This document shows positions 36,775 through 47,252 of a stretch of 64,000 bases of DNA, one piece after another. A program made the position numbers and the translations under genes. Positions within the stretch are counted from its first letter, which is position 1. Each line of letters opens with the position of its first letter. Origin of the DNA: Euwallacea fornicatus (taxonomy: Eukaryota > Arthropoda > Insecta > Coleoptera > Curculionidae); assembly GCF_040115645.1 (NCBI RefSeq), contig NC_089549.1:558001-622000 (forward strand). The letters run 5' to 3'. The notes under the pieces were generated by a model that saw nothing but the letters and a program-made list of their open reading frames with translations, did not search any database and was not told the DNA's origin.

Positions 36775-39181
36775 CTATAGAGAAGGGCTCAATTGTAGGT
36801 TGTGTTTCTCGATATATCGTTGTCTGGCGGCGGCAATTAACTGCTGTTTTCTCTCTTGGAAGGACAACGTGCGCTCTGTGGCGGTTTTACCTGGTAATCA
36901 AATAGTCAGAATGCTTAAAAGGATTAGAAAAGGTGAAGTAATAACTTTTTCTGAAAGATGGATTCATCCTTCAGAAGTTAGAAAAAATTAGCTGGACTGG
37001 ATGTTTACCGAATGTTGCTGCTCCCAAGTTGAGCAAAGAGGATGAGGGAGCAGTCAATGGTCCCTTACTAGAGGACGTGGAGCCTGTAGCGGAGGAGGGC
37101 GCACTAAAACGAGCTGCGGCTTCCGGAATAAACCTTACTCGGCCTTCCAGGATATTCGTGATTGTGGTGTCAACACTTCGGGTGTGAACTAGAAATATTA
37201 TTCTTCTCACGCGGCCTTCGCAACTAAACCTACCTACGTTATTGTTTCCCGAGTAAAACGTTTTAGGGAATGTTCATTAGCCGTATTCAGTAGAGACAAC
37301 AGATACCTAACTGTTGGTATGTTTACTGAATTGTTAGCTAGAGTTACAGTTCAAATTTGTAGTGAATGTAATGCAAAAAATTATATTTACGAATTTCAAA
37401 TAGTTACTCAACAGTTTCCCAACTGTTAACTCTGTTAAATGATGACATTAAGTCTTAACTTCATTGGCGTAGCGGGTGTCTTTTTGGATTGTTCAAATAT
37501 CCATACAAAAACCATCTTGTCACCTCAAATTTAGGAATTCGTACCCGTCCGTTGGATTTGGTTACATTTGAGAAACAAATAAAATATACGCTAAAGGATC
37601 TAATTAGAACATACCTAAATCCCCATAAATGGCAGACACTGGAACATGTGGCAAAACCTCCTTGACCTGCGTCGCCATTCTCGCTAGTTCTGGATTTGGA
37701 AGCCGACTAGACCCGTATCTCGCGTCAGCGAGGGCTTGAGTACGCCTCTTTTCTTCTAAAATCTGCCTCTTACACCACTCGGCAACATCAGATGAAGAAA
37801 AATGGGTGGCTTCAACCTTAAATAGCTCTCTCAATGCAACAATTCCCTTTTCACACTAGCAGCATTACCTTTAACTCGGACGCGATATTTTGCCTCACGA
37901 TATCGGCAAATTCATCTTCGGACAGGCTTTTCTTCTCCAAAGAGGGCAAGAATTTGATGTTGTAATTGGTGAATGGGGAGAACATGAAGTATAATAAGTC
38001 ATTCATATAAGTGGAGCCTAAAGTGCTGATTGCAATATTCAAGAGAGGGCGTTTGATTGTAATACATAACGGCTGGACCTTTTGGAAGAATTTGAAGTAC
38101 TGAGAGTTGAACTTCAGTAGGGCTTTGCCGTTGGTGGGGATTTCCTCTGAAGTTACGTTTGTGACAAAATTCAGTGGAAGAAAAAGATTAACTTGAACTA
38201 ACCTGGACACACAAGAACTGAGGTTTTTCCTTTTTTAGTGACCTTATCTAGATTCCTCTTAAAGGTGTCAGTACTACCCAACGGTCCTAAATCTGCAATC
38301 TCCAGGGCGGATATACTGCTAAGAGGGGTTTTGTTTAGTGGCTGAAAATTCAATTAATAAATTATTAACTCATTTTAATCCAGGATCATACCAGGAGAGT
38401 TCCAACAGCTTTAGTTATAGCTACATGATCAAACAGTGACAAACTGTTACTAACAAACACCTCAACGTTTTCTTTCTTTTTCTTGTTTTCCACTGACACG
38501 GTAATACCAAAACAGATGCACGCAAGGTTATTTAAGAAGTTTTGAACTGGGGGAGTACTGGGGAGCACCTTGAAGCACAATATAATAATGGCACGTTCCA
38601 TGATGGGGACTGATTTACTTACCTGTCCAAGAAACATAAAAACCATTGCCAACAGACATCTTAAAGCCAAAATTATTAATCCAATAGGAAAGTATATTAT
38701 TGTGACCAAAATGCTTGATTCCGACTTTTCGAACCTGTAAACAAAAATTAAGTGATTTGGTTCTAAATATATTCAGGGTACCAACACACTGTACAACTGA
38801 TATTATGATGGTTATATAAATTATTACATTTACTAGTCCTAATTTCTTACATCATAAATAGCAGAACATATGCAATGAATGTTGTATAAACATATTATGA
38901 AATACTAATGTACCAATCACCAGCAAGTACCTTTAATTTATCAATTTATTTGTACTTATTTCAATATTTAGCTCCTAAATTTTTTGCAAAGTCCACTGTA
39001 CATATATGGCCCAGAGGCTTGTTGTTCTCACTCTCATATAAACTACATAGAAACTCATACACCAACTTTCTCTTCTGTTTAATAGTTAAAGACTTGAACT
39101 TCATTTTGGTCATTACGAGACAAACGAACTTCTTACTTACCTGTTGGAATTAACTAACTGTTTGATCTCTATGTTACTCAT
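36775..39181 (-). CDS. AUP1: Ancient ubiquitous protein 1 (AUP1), lipid droplet/ERAD factor
   Basis: Monotopic ER and lipid-droplet protein that recruits the E2 enzyme UBE2G2 to ERAD complexes. Eight exons on the minus strand: 39141-39181, 38623-38734, 38392-38568, 38203-38341, 37869-38146, 37615-37816, 37009-37188 and 36775-36890, together 1,245 nt (414 residues), the family length. In order: a hydrophobic hairpin at about residues 20-50 (LVTIIYFPIGLIILALRCLL), an acyltransferase-like domain, a CUE domain at about 295-345 (VKEVLPHVPVSAIYGDL and DTTITNILEG), and the C-terminal UBE2G2-binding region (LSFQERKQQLIAAARQRYI) in the last exon. The acyltransferase H-x4-D motif reads NSLSLFD, so the His is replaced by Ser (about residue 93). 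The 54-bp intron 38569-38622 is in frame and stop-free; I splice it because the join fits the family better. The poly(A) signal is at 36683-36688. Confidence 0.92.
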
Positions 39182-40018
39182 TATTAATAATAAAAAATAA
39201 CAGAGAATAATTGGGTCCAGCTGCTGCAGTTCCACTCACAAATAACCGTTTATCTGGGAGTTTGCTATTCTTACGGGACAGTTGCTCTGAAACGCACGGT
39301 TTATATATCTTCTTTACGATTATTTTAAGGATTTTTGATGCGGATTAACTATAAAGTTTTTGTAAAAATAGCGTAGAATGATCAACAAAAAATAAACATC
39401 CTCACCTCATGACCATTTTATGATTAGTGTCAAAGTCAAAGAGTATCATCAATCAGCTGATTGTCCGGTACATATTGTGGCGACATCTGTGAGCGAAGAA
39501 CCGACCGAAGAGTTTAGAGCAAATAAAGGAAGCTTCGGCACAAAGACAAGTTCGCCTGCTTCTTACAGATGGCGCCACTTTGCTAAAATCTTCTAGATGG
39601 CGCTTTTCAAATTAATTGATTTATTGATTAATAAAATTTCTTTTAAATATACATTAACAGAGCGGCATCCTAAATAATTTACTTAAATATATACATATAA
39701 TATTATGTTTGCTTTATATACAAGCGATTCTCATGTAGAACCACGGATTTTGTCTAAATTTAGCGTTCAACCCAAACTAGAGCTTCGGAAAATTGGCAGG
39801 GATTTTGAGAATCATGTCAAAATATTGATGAGTATTATGGCAGTCAAAGTATTGGGGAAAAACTCAAGGAACATTCAATAAGACCTAAACGCACACCATA
39901 CAAATTTCTGGCCTTAAAAGAACGAATTGTTTGCGTGACATAAAACTTAACAAATTAGCTAAAACTTAAAACTACAGCAGTCGAAACTCAGCTTAATAAA
40001 GCTTATAATAAAATTAAT
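39182..40018. promoter_or_regulatory. AUP1 upstream region and Tret1 downstream region
   Basis: Lies between the AUP1 start and the Tret1 stop, both minus strand. It contains the 12-bp palindrome AATCAGCTGATT at 39451-39462 and two copies of AGATGGCGC at 39568-39576 and 39595-39603. The latter resemble YY1/Pleiohomeotic sites. These may belong to the AUP1 promoter; activity is not shown by sequence. Confidence 0.35.
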
Positions 40019-42278
40019 TTAACTTTTAAAAGTCGGATTGTCCACCCCGTTGCCGTTGGCATTTCCTAGTTTAACGCCATTAAGGATATCTTGCACCTCC
40101 TGAGTGCTCTTTCCCTTAGTTTCCGGCATGCAAAATTTCACAAAGAAGCTACCCAATAGGGCAATGGCGGCGAATACATAGAAGGGGATGTCTCCTATAA
40201 TTAAAACAGCAGATACGAACCTCTAAAACTAATTTTCGTCAAATACAAACCTCCAATGGTAGTTACAATATTGTTGTAGAACCTGGTCACCACGAATGCT
40301 AGGAACCAGTTGAAAGTTGCAGCTGCTGAGCTGGCAGTAGACTTAATTTCTAAAAAATGCCATAAAATCTATAAAATAATCTATATCTAGGAGGCGTCCC
40401 AAAAAGGCTTCTATGCCAAAAATTTTCCACCGCAATGTCTCATAAGTTTAGCACAACCTTTTTGGAGCGCCCCGTATGTAGAATTTACCTGGGGGCATTA
40501 GCTCGGATGAGGCCATCCAGGGAATAGGGCCGAATCCTAAGGAAAACGCGGTGATGAATACAACTAGAGATACAATGGGCAAAAACCCGATTTTGTCCAA
40601 TGTAGTTTGCTCTACAATATTTCTCCCCTGCAGAGTGAAAAACACCCCCAGCAAGGCCCCAGAGATCGACATGAAAAGAGCCGACGTTATTAGCAAAATC
40701 TTGCGTCCGAATTTATCTACCACCAGGGAGGAAATGAAGGTGGCCACCACCTGAACCACTCCGACTCCTGATGGTTTAAAAAATTTAATATTGTTTCTTA
40801 AAAATTATCGAATTGATATACCTATGGTGGAATAACTTGGGTCTATGTTCCCTCCAGCGCTGCCAAAAATGTTGGACATAAAGAAAATTACAGCGTTAAT
40901 ACCGCTGAGTTGCTGGAATACCATCAAGGAGAAGCATATGAATATAGATTTTTTTGCTGCTGTGGTTTGGAGGGCCTCAATGAACGATCCCTACGCAAAA
41001 ATAAAACTTAATTCCTCCATTTGATTTACGGCATTGGACGTAACTACCTTCTCAGCTTCACTTTTATCAATCTGCTGCTGCAATTCTCGCAGCTCAGCTT
41101 CGCTATCATACGCGGGCCCTCTTAGCTGTTTCAAGCTGTGAAGCGCAGCATCTTTTTTGCCTTTTTTTAGCAGGTACACCTGTATAGATGAAGCATTGGT
41201 ATATGTAAGTGGACGAAGCATGTCTGCAGTAAGGCTCTTACAGGGGTTTCTGGTTGAAAGACGAACACTAATCCAAACACGAAAGGGATGCAGCAACAGA
41301 GTATGGAAAACACTTGGGTCGACGTTATAGCGCCAAATATGTATGAAAATAGAATTCCAATGGTCAGGAGTAGCTGGAAGTAACTGCCCAAAGCACCTCT
41401 GATCTCCTTTTCTGCGATTTCACTTGTGTAAAGGGGGGCAGCTACACAGAAACTTCCACCTGAAATATGGAATCGAAAACTGTGCAAAACGATTAAAAAA
41501 CGCTCAGTGAGGAATGTGTAGAGCTTCGTGTATCTGAGGGTCAGCGCAGGTTGCATAGTTTTTTGTGTGGGTGCAGACTGGTTCGGTTTCTACGCAATTT
41601 TTGCGATACTTGTGTGTTCATTTTCCGATCTTTTGGTGATAAAACTTAAACACCCTGAGCTACGTCACTGCTTTTAATGAACTACATCAGCATAACGTAT
41701 TCTTAATAATAGATGGCGTTACGCGATTTACCCTACCTGTAGCTGTGTAGTTACCTCAATTGTGCAGAACAATTAAACCATGTTTACTTCGCTCCTTACC
41801 TGCCAGACCGGCGAAGAACCTTCCGGCGTAAATCATATCAGCATTTGTGGCGAATATAATGAGGAACCAGCCAAGTGAGAAGGGCAGGATCGTGATCAAA
41901 CAAGCCCATTTCCGACCAATGGCGTCGCAAATCATTCTGAAACGAGTTTGAACTTGTCGGCATCGTTGCCAGATCTAAAAACGCTCCTTTTACCCTATGG
42001 GGAAGCATGTTATCATTGCACCTATGGTTGCAAAGGACGAAATCCAGCCCAGGACGTCATTATCAACGGGAATATCGTTGAGACTACCTGTCATCAGGGA
42101 ATCTGAGATGGTACCGGTCCATCCTAGAACTGCACCTGCGGCCACAGCACCTAGACATACTGAAAAATGAGAAAAATGGTTAGAAATGTTCTTGTTTGTC
42201 CCGATTTTTAATACCTGATAAGGCAGCTACGTATTGGGGTAGCTTCTTGGCATTGCTGATCGTCCTGGGAGCGTCCAT
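40019..42278 (-). CDS. Tret1: Facilitated trehalose/sugar transporter, Tret1-like (MFS)
   Basis: Twelve-helix major facilitator of the SLC2/GLUT class that moves trehalose or other sugars across the plasma membrane along the gradient. Nine exons on the minus strand: 42215-42278, 41994-42159, 41800-41936, 41242-41459, 41048-41179, 40822-40990, 40489-40767, 40251-40349 and 40019-40194. They sum to 1,440 nt (479 residues), normal for the family. Signatures in order are DAIGRKW after helix 2, AGRFFAGLAGG, the PETPVYLL loop, QQLSGINAVIFF in helix 7, VDKFGRKILL, the GPIPWM segment and the terminal PETKGKS. The start at 42278 begins MDAPRTISNAKKLPQY. An upstream exon at 42708-42893 could extend the N-terminus in frame. 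A ~102-bp inverted-repeat element sits in the intron 40350-40488, ending 6 bp from the exon. The substrate cannot be told from sequence, and insects carry many paralogues. Confidence 0.93.
40381..40482. mobile_element. Short inverted-repeat element (MITE-like) in a Tret1 intron
   Basis: The left end CTATATCTAGGAGGCGTCCC, followed by AAAAAGG, is the imperfect reverse complement of the right end, where CCTTTTTGG and GCGCCCCGTATGTAG are seen. The arms are roughly 35 bp and the element is too short to encode anything. It resembles the miniature elements ending in GGG(T/C)G motifs elsewhere in this window. Confidence 0.55.
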
Positions 42279-42707
42279 TTTATTCTGAAGATAAATGTTG
42301 TAATAGAAGCGATGTATGTAGGTACCTCGGGCATAACTTATTGGTAATCTTAATTATGATCCCTTGCTAATTAGTTCAAAACAGCATTTGCATAGATTTA
42401 CGACTTCCTTACAGTACATTTGTTCAACGCTGAAGTTAATGCTCCACCGTATTTTCATTTATTTTCACGACCTGGGGGGGAGAAAGAGTCTACATTCGAC
42501 TCCCTTGGGACGTCAAATTTCGTATTAAAACGTGGTCAATAGAAATCAGGTAATTCTTTAACGGAGCTGCTCTTACCTTCGAGGCAGCCTCATCAAAACC
42601 ACCATGAATTCGATAATCAAATTGAATCGTAAGGCATTATTCGAAACGGAAAATTCTGTCGGGAACTTCCCAGATAATTTCGCCCTAAATCACTCTTAAT
42701 TACTCAC
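42279..42707. other. Region between Tret1 start and candidate upstream exon
   Basis: An acceptor-like TTTATCTTCAG, read on the minus strand, lies just upstream of the Tret1 ATG, so this stretch is probably an intron or promoter. No other coding signal was seen. Confidence 0.4.
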
Positions 42708-42893
42708 AAGAACTGTTTCCCTCTTTCTTCTTAGCCTGAGAACGGCCCTTGAGGATTTTTTTCTGCCCTTTTGCCTTTTTTTCTGCTCAGCCGTATCACT
42801 CGAAGTTGAGCTGAAGTCTGATGTTGATAAATCCGAGCAGGAACTACTTGAAATCATCATTTTACCTCGAACCCAACTGATAGAGTATGTCAA
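42708..42893 (-). CDS. Tret1: Candidate alternative 5' exon of Tret1 (Ser- and basic-rich N-terminal extension)
   Basis: A minus-strand open segment with ATG codons at 42893, 42860 and 42857 and a good donor at its end (CTT|GTGAGT). It encodes a Ser-rich stretch (MMISSSSCSDLSTSDF), then a very basic one (KKRQKGRKKSSRAVLRLRRKR). Splicing to the acceptor just before the Tret1 ATG (TTATCTTCAG|AATAAAATG) is in frame and would add Asn-Lys before MDAPRT. Some insect Tret1 genes have isoforms with long N-terminal cytoplasmic extensions. The call rests on splice sites and frame only, and it may instead be noncoding 5' UTR. Confidence 0.4.
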
Positions 42894-44640
42894 TAGTGCG
42901 TTATGGATAGGGTGATGGGTAATAAATGGGTGTTTAATAATTATTCTGATTACATTTATCGAATATAACTTTAGGTGAAAGCGTCATTTCCTTCTTTGAT
43001 TAGTTCGCTTGAGGCCGAATTTTTAATGTTCTGTTAATTTTAACTTCGGGCTAATTGCCGGTGATTCCGCGAGTCTGGCAAACGCCATTACCGAGTTTTA
43101 AAGCTAAGGCGAGTCAAGGTTAATTTGAGCTACTCAAAAGAAGGCAGACTTTAGGGTGGTTTAGATTATGCATTTATCTCGGGAATATCTTGCGGATTAA
43201 CTGCATGCACAGTATCTTGTATGTGTGCAGATTCACTGTACCACTCCAAACAGAACGGTTTCCTGCGTGTCGCAACTATATCGCTAGAACAAACTCATTT
43301 TTCTAACTAATACAATCAAGTCTGGTACTCGAGTTTTGATGGGCAATCATGGTGATTTCGCAATAAAAATGTGAAAAACCGTAATTCACTTTGTGCAATA
43401 ATTCGCATGTACATACGTGTTTTGGCTGAAATTCCCATGTGGTTCCTAACCGCCATAGCCGTATTAATTCTCATGGATTATCCCTGTACTTTTTACATCA
43501 ATTTTCATAAATATGTCAGACTCTAGCAGGTGATTATTAGACAAAAATCTGAGATTAATCATTTTTAAGGTGGATTACTTTTTCACGTTGTTTTCACCCA
43601 CATAAAATTCAGCGATCATAAATCAACTCCTCACCCGTTTGAATCGTTGTTGTTTATTTGAATTTCTTCAATGGATAATGATCGTTCATTGTTCTACGAG
43701 TGGCGTTAAGCAAGCTATTAACACACCCACCGGCGGAAAACCAATCATGTTTCCTGCAGTTCTCAAATAGTCCAAATATTTCATGCTTTTGGCTGATAAG
43801 GATATATTAATCTGGCGTAAACAACATTATTACGATTTTACGAATTGCAGTAATCGTAAATACACCCTTGAGTCTTTCTGGTTATTATTGAGTGTTTGTG
43901 CACAGAAAAACATTTTCGTTTGTGCCAAAACATTAAATTAAATGCCCAATTTGTTTATGAGATTTAGATTAATTTACGCACGCTTATGCCCACGCTATCG
44001 AGACAGTGGTGGCTTTTTCACGATATCAGAGAAATAAACCAACGATGTTCTCGCATTTCGTCATTGTCATCCATTTTACTCATTTTCCTATAATTTATCT
44101 TGTTGGTAAAGTTACCAGAACTTTGATATATTGATCCTCATTCGCGTAATATACTGGTAATTAGTTTTGGCTAATTTCGCCAAGTTGAGTAGTAGTTAAT
44201 CTCGGCTTGATTTAGGTTAGCGTAAGTTAGTATCAGGTGTGCCGATCAGATTTCAAATTAATCGGGGTTAAAAAGCTTAAGCTTTGTGGCGATTATTCTA
44301 ACGATGAGTCGGGTTAGTTCAGGCGTTGATCAATCTCACATTGGCTTAGGTGAGTATTGTCACGAAATGTGCTCACAAATTTCAGCTTTATTTGGGTTAA
44401 TGGCATCGATTCTTTTCCGATTTATTCGGGTTAATGCCGTCCGTGCACTCTCAACTGGATCACGTGGATATTAGTAGGTGCGCGACCAAGTTTCCGGGTT
44501 TCACGCATGGATGGCGCTGACGACACGTCAATCGACATAATGGCGGAAACTGTCTTTTTTTTTTATAGCTTAAGACAGTTGTCATCAATGACCAGTTGGA
44601 ATATCAACATTTATCGCAACGCGAAGTAATTTCTCCTAAG
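42894..44640. other. Upstream intergenic region of Tret1
   Basis: No gene is recognised. Sequence complexity is normal and AT-rich. Between about 44190 and 44450 several short GGTTA- and CGGGTTA-like words recur, but no clear tandem unit could be defined. Confidence 0.45.
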
Positions 44641-45600
44641 AACGAAAATGTAGAGTTTTGTGCCAAATAAACATTTGCGGGAGGTCTGCGACCAACGTGC
44701 ACCATCGAAAACTACACGTCAAGATCGGTTTAAGCGCTTCAGAAGTGGCGACTTCGACGTCGAGGACGGGAACCGCTCCGGAAGATCAAAATCAATTGGA
44801 GACGCCGATCCGCAAGCTTTATCGGATGAAGACGAAACGTAGGCATGCTATCAACCTGCGGAGGCATCAAACGTGATCTGCCAAGGTATTTCCAAACGTT
44901 CGCATGCCATGGGAAAAACTCAAAAAGAGGGAAAATGAGTGCCGCACGAGTTGACCGAGAGACGGATGGAAAATCGGCAGAACCACTTTCGAAATTTTGC
45001 TTTTACGGCAAGAAAGAAGGAGCTTCCTGCGCCGAATCGTTCCTGGAGGTGAGAAGTGGACCTATTTTGAGAACCTTAAACGCAAAAAATCGTGGCTTTC
45101 ACGTGGCGAAGCAGCGACACCGACCAAATCGCTTCGGAAAGAAGAGAATGCTCAGCGTTTGATGGGGCCAAAAAGGAATCGTGTACCGTGAGCTGTTGAG
45201 ACCGGAAGAAACTGTCAACGGGCATCGCTACCGACAGCAATTAATCAATATGAGAACCGTGCATTGCTGGAATAACGTTCCAGAATGGAACACGAGACAC
45301 GAACGAGTGATATTGCGGCACGAGAAAAGCTCCAAGCCGCTGCACTTCCATCGTCCAGGACACCATCAAAACGCTGAAATGGGATCTGCACCCGCCACAT
45401 TGGCCAGACCTGGCCCCCTCCGATTTTCACTTGTTCCGATCCCCTTAGGGGGGGGGGGCTACAGTTGAGCAATTTCGCGGAAATGCAAAATTGGTCGGGC
45501 GAATGGTTTCGGTCCAAAGACGCGTCATTTTACCGTCGAGGTATTTGTGTATTGCCAGAGATGCGGCAACAGTGTGTAGCTGGAGAGGGACAATACTTGG
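44640..45600 (+). pseudogene. Decayed mariner transposase
   Basis: Pieces of a mariner-family DDE transposase occur in order but in shifting frames. The helix-turn-helix end has RFKRFRSGDFDVEDGNRSGR (about 44730-44790); then come VPHELTERRMENR (about 44950), GGEKWTYFENLKRKKSW (about 45048-45105), RELLRPEETVNGHRYRQQLI (about 45183-45246) and PDLAPSDFHLFR (about 45406-45442), which holds the third catalytic Asp. Several frameshifts and stops, plus loss of the HDN motif, make it inactive. Terminal inverted repeats could not be delimited. Confidence 0.85.
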
Positions 45601-46994
45601 AATAATCCTTTTTTTTTGTTTCTCTTAAAATTTTCCATTTTCCATTCATCGAAAAAACCCGGAAAGTTAGGTAGTATAATCAGGTTGATTCGAGTTAAAT
45701 GGGTGTGGGTTACTCTCAGATGAATTCGAGTAAACTTAGTATAACTTCGGGCAACTAGCAACTTTGGAGTTTAAGTTCGCCGAAGTGAAGAATTTCCTCG
45801 TTGAAGTTTTTTTTTTCAGGAAACGAAAAATTGACTGAAAATTCTCTACGACTGAAACTTTTATGTTTTTTGTAAATGACTCTAAGAACCATAGGAGTTT
45901 CTGACAATTATCAGTATTTAGGTAATCTAGAGTCGAACACGTTAGAAACGTTATTGTGAATTTTTCTAACTTTTCTTTCGAAATTTTTCATTTCGTGATG
46001 TTTTTCTAGCACTATCAACTCCCTATAGGTTCCTGTAATAAATAACTCTACAAGATATTGAACTTTCCTAATAATTTATTTGAAAAAAGTTTTCGTATAC
46101 TCTTTCTCTCTTTTCAGTATTTTCTATTACTCTCACAATTGCCTTTGAATAAATAAAAATCGGCGGCACGCCTCAAGCGGATTAGAAGGACTCGGGTGCC
46201 AAATTCCGTCAGCACTATACCGGGTGGTTCATTAACAATGGGACCACAACATGCTGGAGATACTACTAAACATGACTGGAGAAGACACGCCGAAAGCTGT
46301 TAGTTTCGAATGTACAGGGCGTTGAGATTAAAATTTTAATTAATTTTTTTGCCATTATCCTGAAAGTACCGAATTGGGAAACTTGCTAAAATATCAGCTT
46401 AAATTGACACACGAAAACATTCTCATTTCGACCATGACTCCGACCATTCGACCTTCAATCTTTAAGCCAGTACCAAGTTAGGAATGTGCTGAAAAAAGGT
46501 GGGATTTCTAATGCGAAAAAACCCAAAAGTCGAAGTAGTAACTTGAATTAAAAAAAAAAACAATAATAATAGATGAAAAATGCCTTTCTAGACCCATCTG
46601 AATCCCGAACCTTTGAAAACGCTCAAATTTGGAGGTGATGGTCGGAATTCCGGTTGCTTAAACTTAAATTAATCTAAAAGGTTTCAGAGCTCCCCGGTTT
46701 CCTAGGGCTTTTCAGGATTACTTTTATAGGAATGAAATAGGATATCAACTACACGTTTCTGATAGGAAAATTTATTAGGAATATCCGTGTAAACCTGCAA
46801 ATTTATGGGGCTTTAAGCAAAAAGAGATTGGGGAATCTGCATGATAAATCTACAGTATATCGGTTTATTTATGTGCTATTTATTTGCTGGCTTATCGAGT
46901 AATCGAGAAAGGGGCACGTCTGAGAGGTTCGTAAGTAACTTTGAGACGATTTCGGTGGATTAGTGAGGAAATTTTACATTCGAAAACGCCCAGG
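45601..46994. other. Unassigned intergenic sequence with transposon-end debris
   Basis: No gene seen. A stretch at about 46218-46325 starts GGGTGGTTCATTAACAATGG and includes TACAGGGCGTTGAG, resembling ends of insect mariner-superfamily elements. The rest is unique-looking AT-rich DNA. Confidence 0.4.
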
Positions 46995-47252
46995 GAAAAA
47001 AAAATTATTAAAATTTTTAATTAATTATTTTTATTAAATTTTTAATAAATTGTTTTTATTAAATTTTTAATAAATTGTTTTTATTAAATTTTTAATTAAT
47101 TATGTTTATTAAATTTGTAATTAATTATTTTTATTAAATTTTTAACTAATTATTTTTATTAAATTTTTTTTTAATTATTTTTATTAAATTTGTAATTAAT
47201 TATTTTTATTAAATTATTAATGAATTTTTTATTAAAAAATTATTTTTATTGA
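46995..47252. repeat. AT-rich minisatellite, ~26-27 bp unit
   Basis: About nine diverged tandem copies of a unit like TTATTAAATTTTTAATTAAT plus six to seven more T/A-rich bases, almost entirely A and T. It is likely a slippage-prone, easily melted tract. Confidence 0.85.

Noticed and set aside
36353..36991. Plus-strand open frames opposite the AUP1 3' end
   Set aside because: They are shadows of the AUP1 last exon or short chance frames without similarity.
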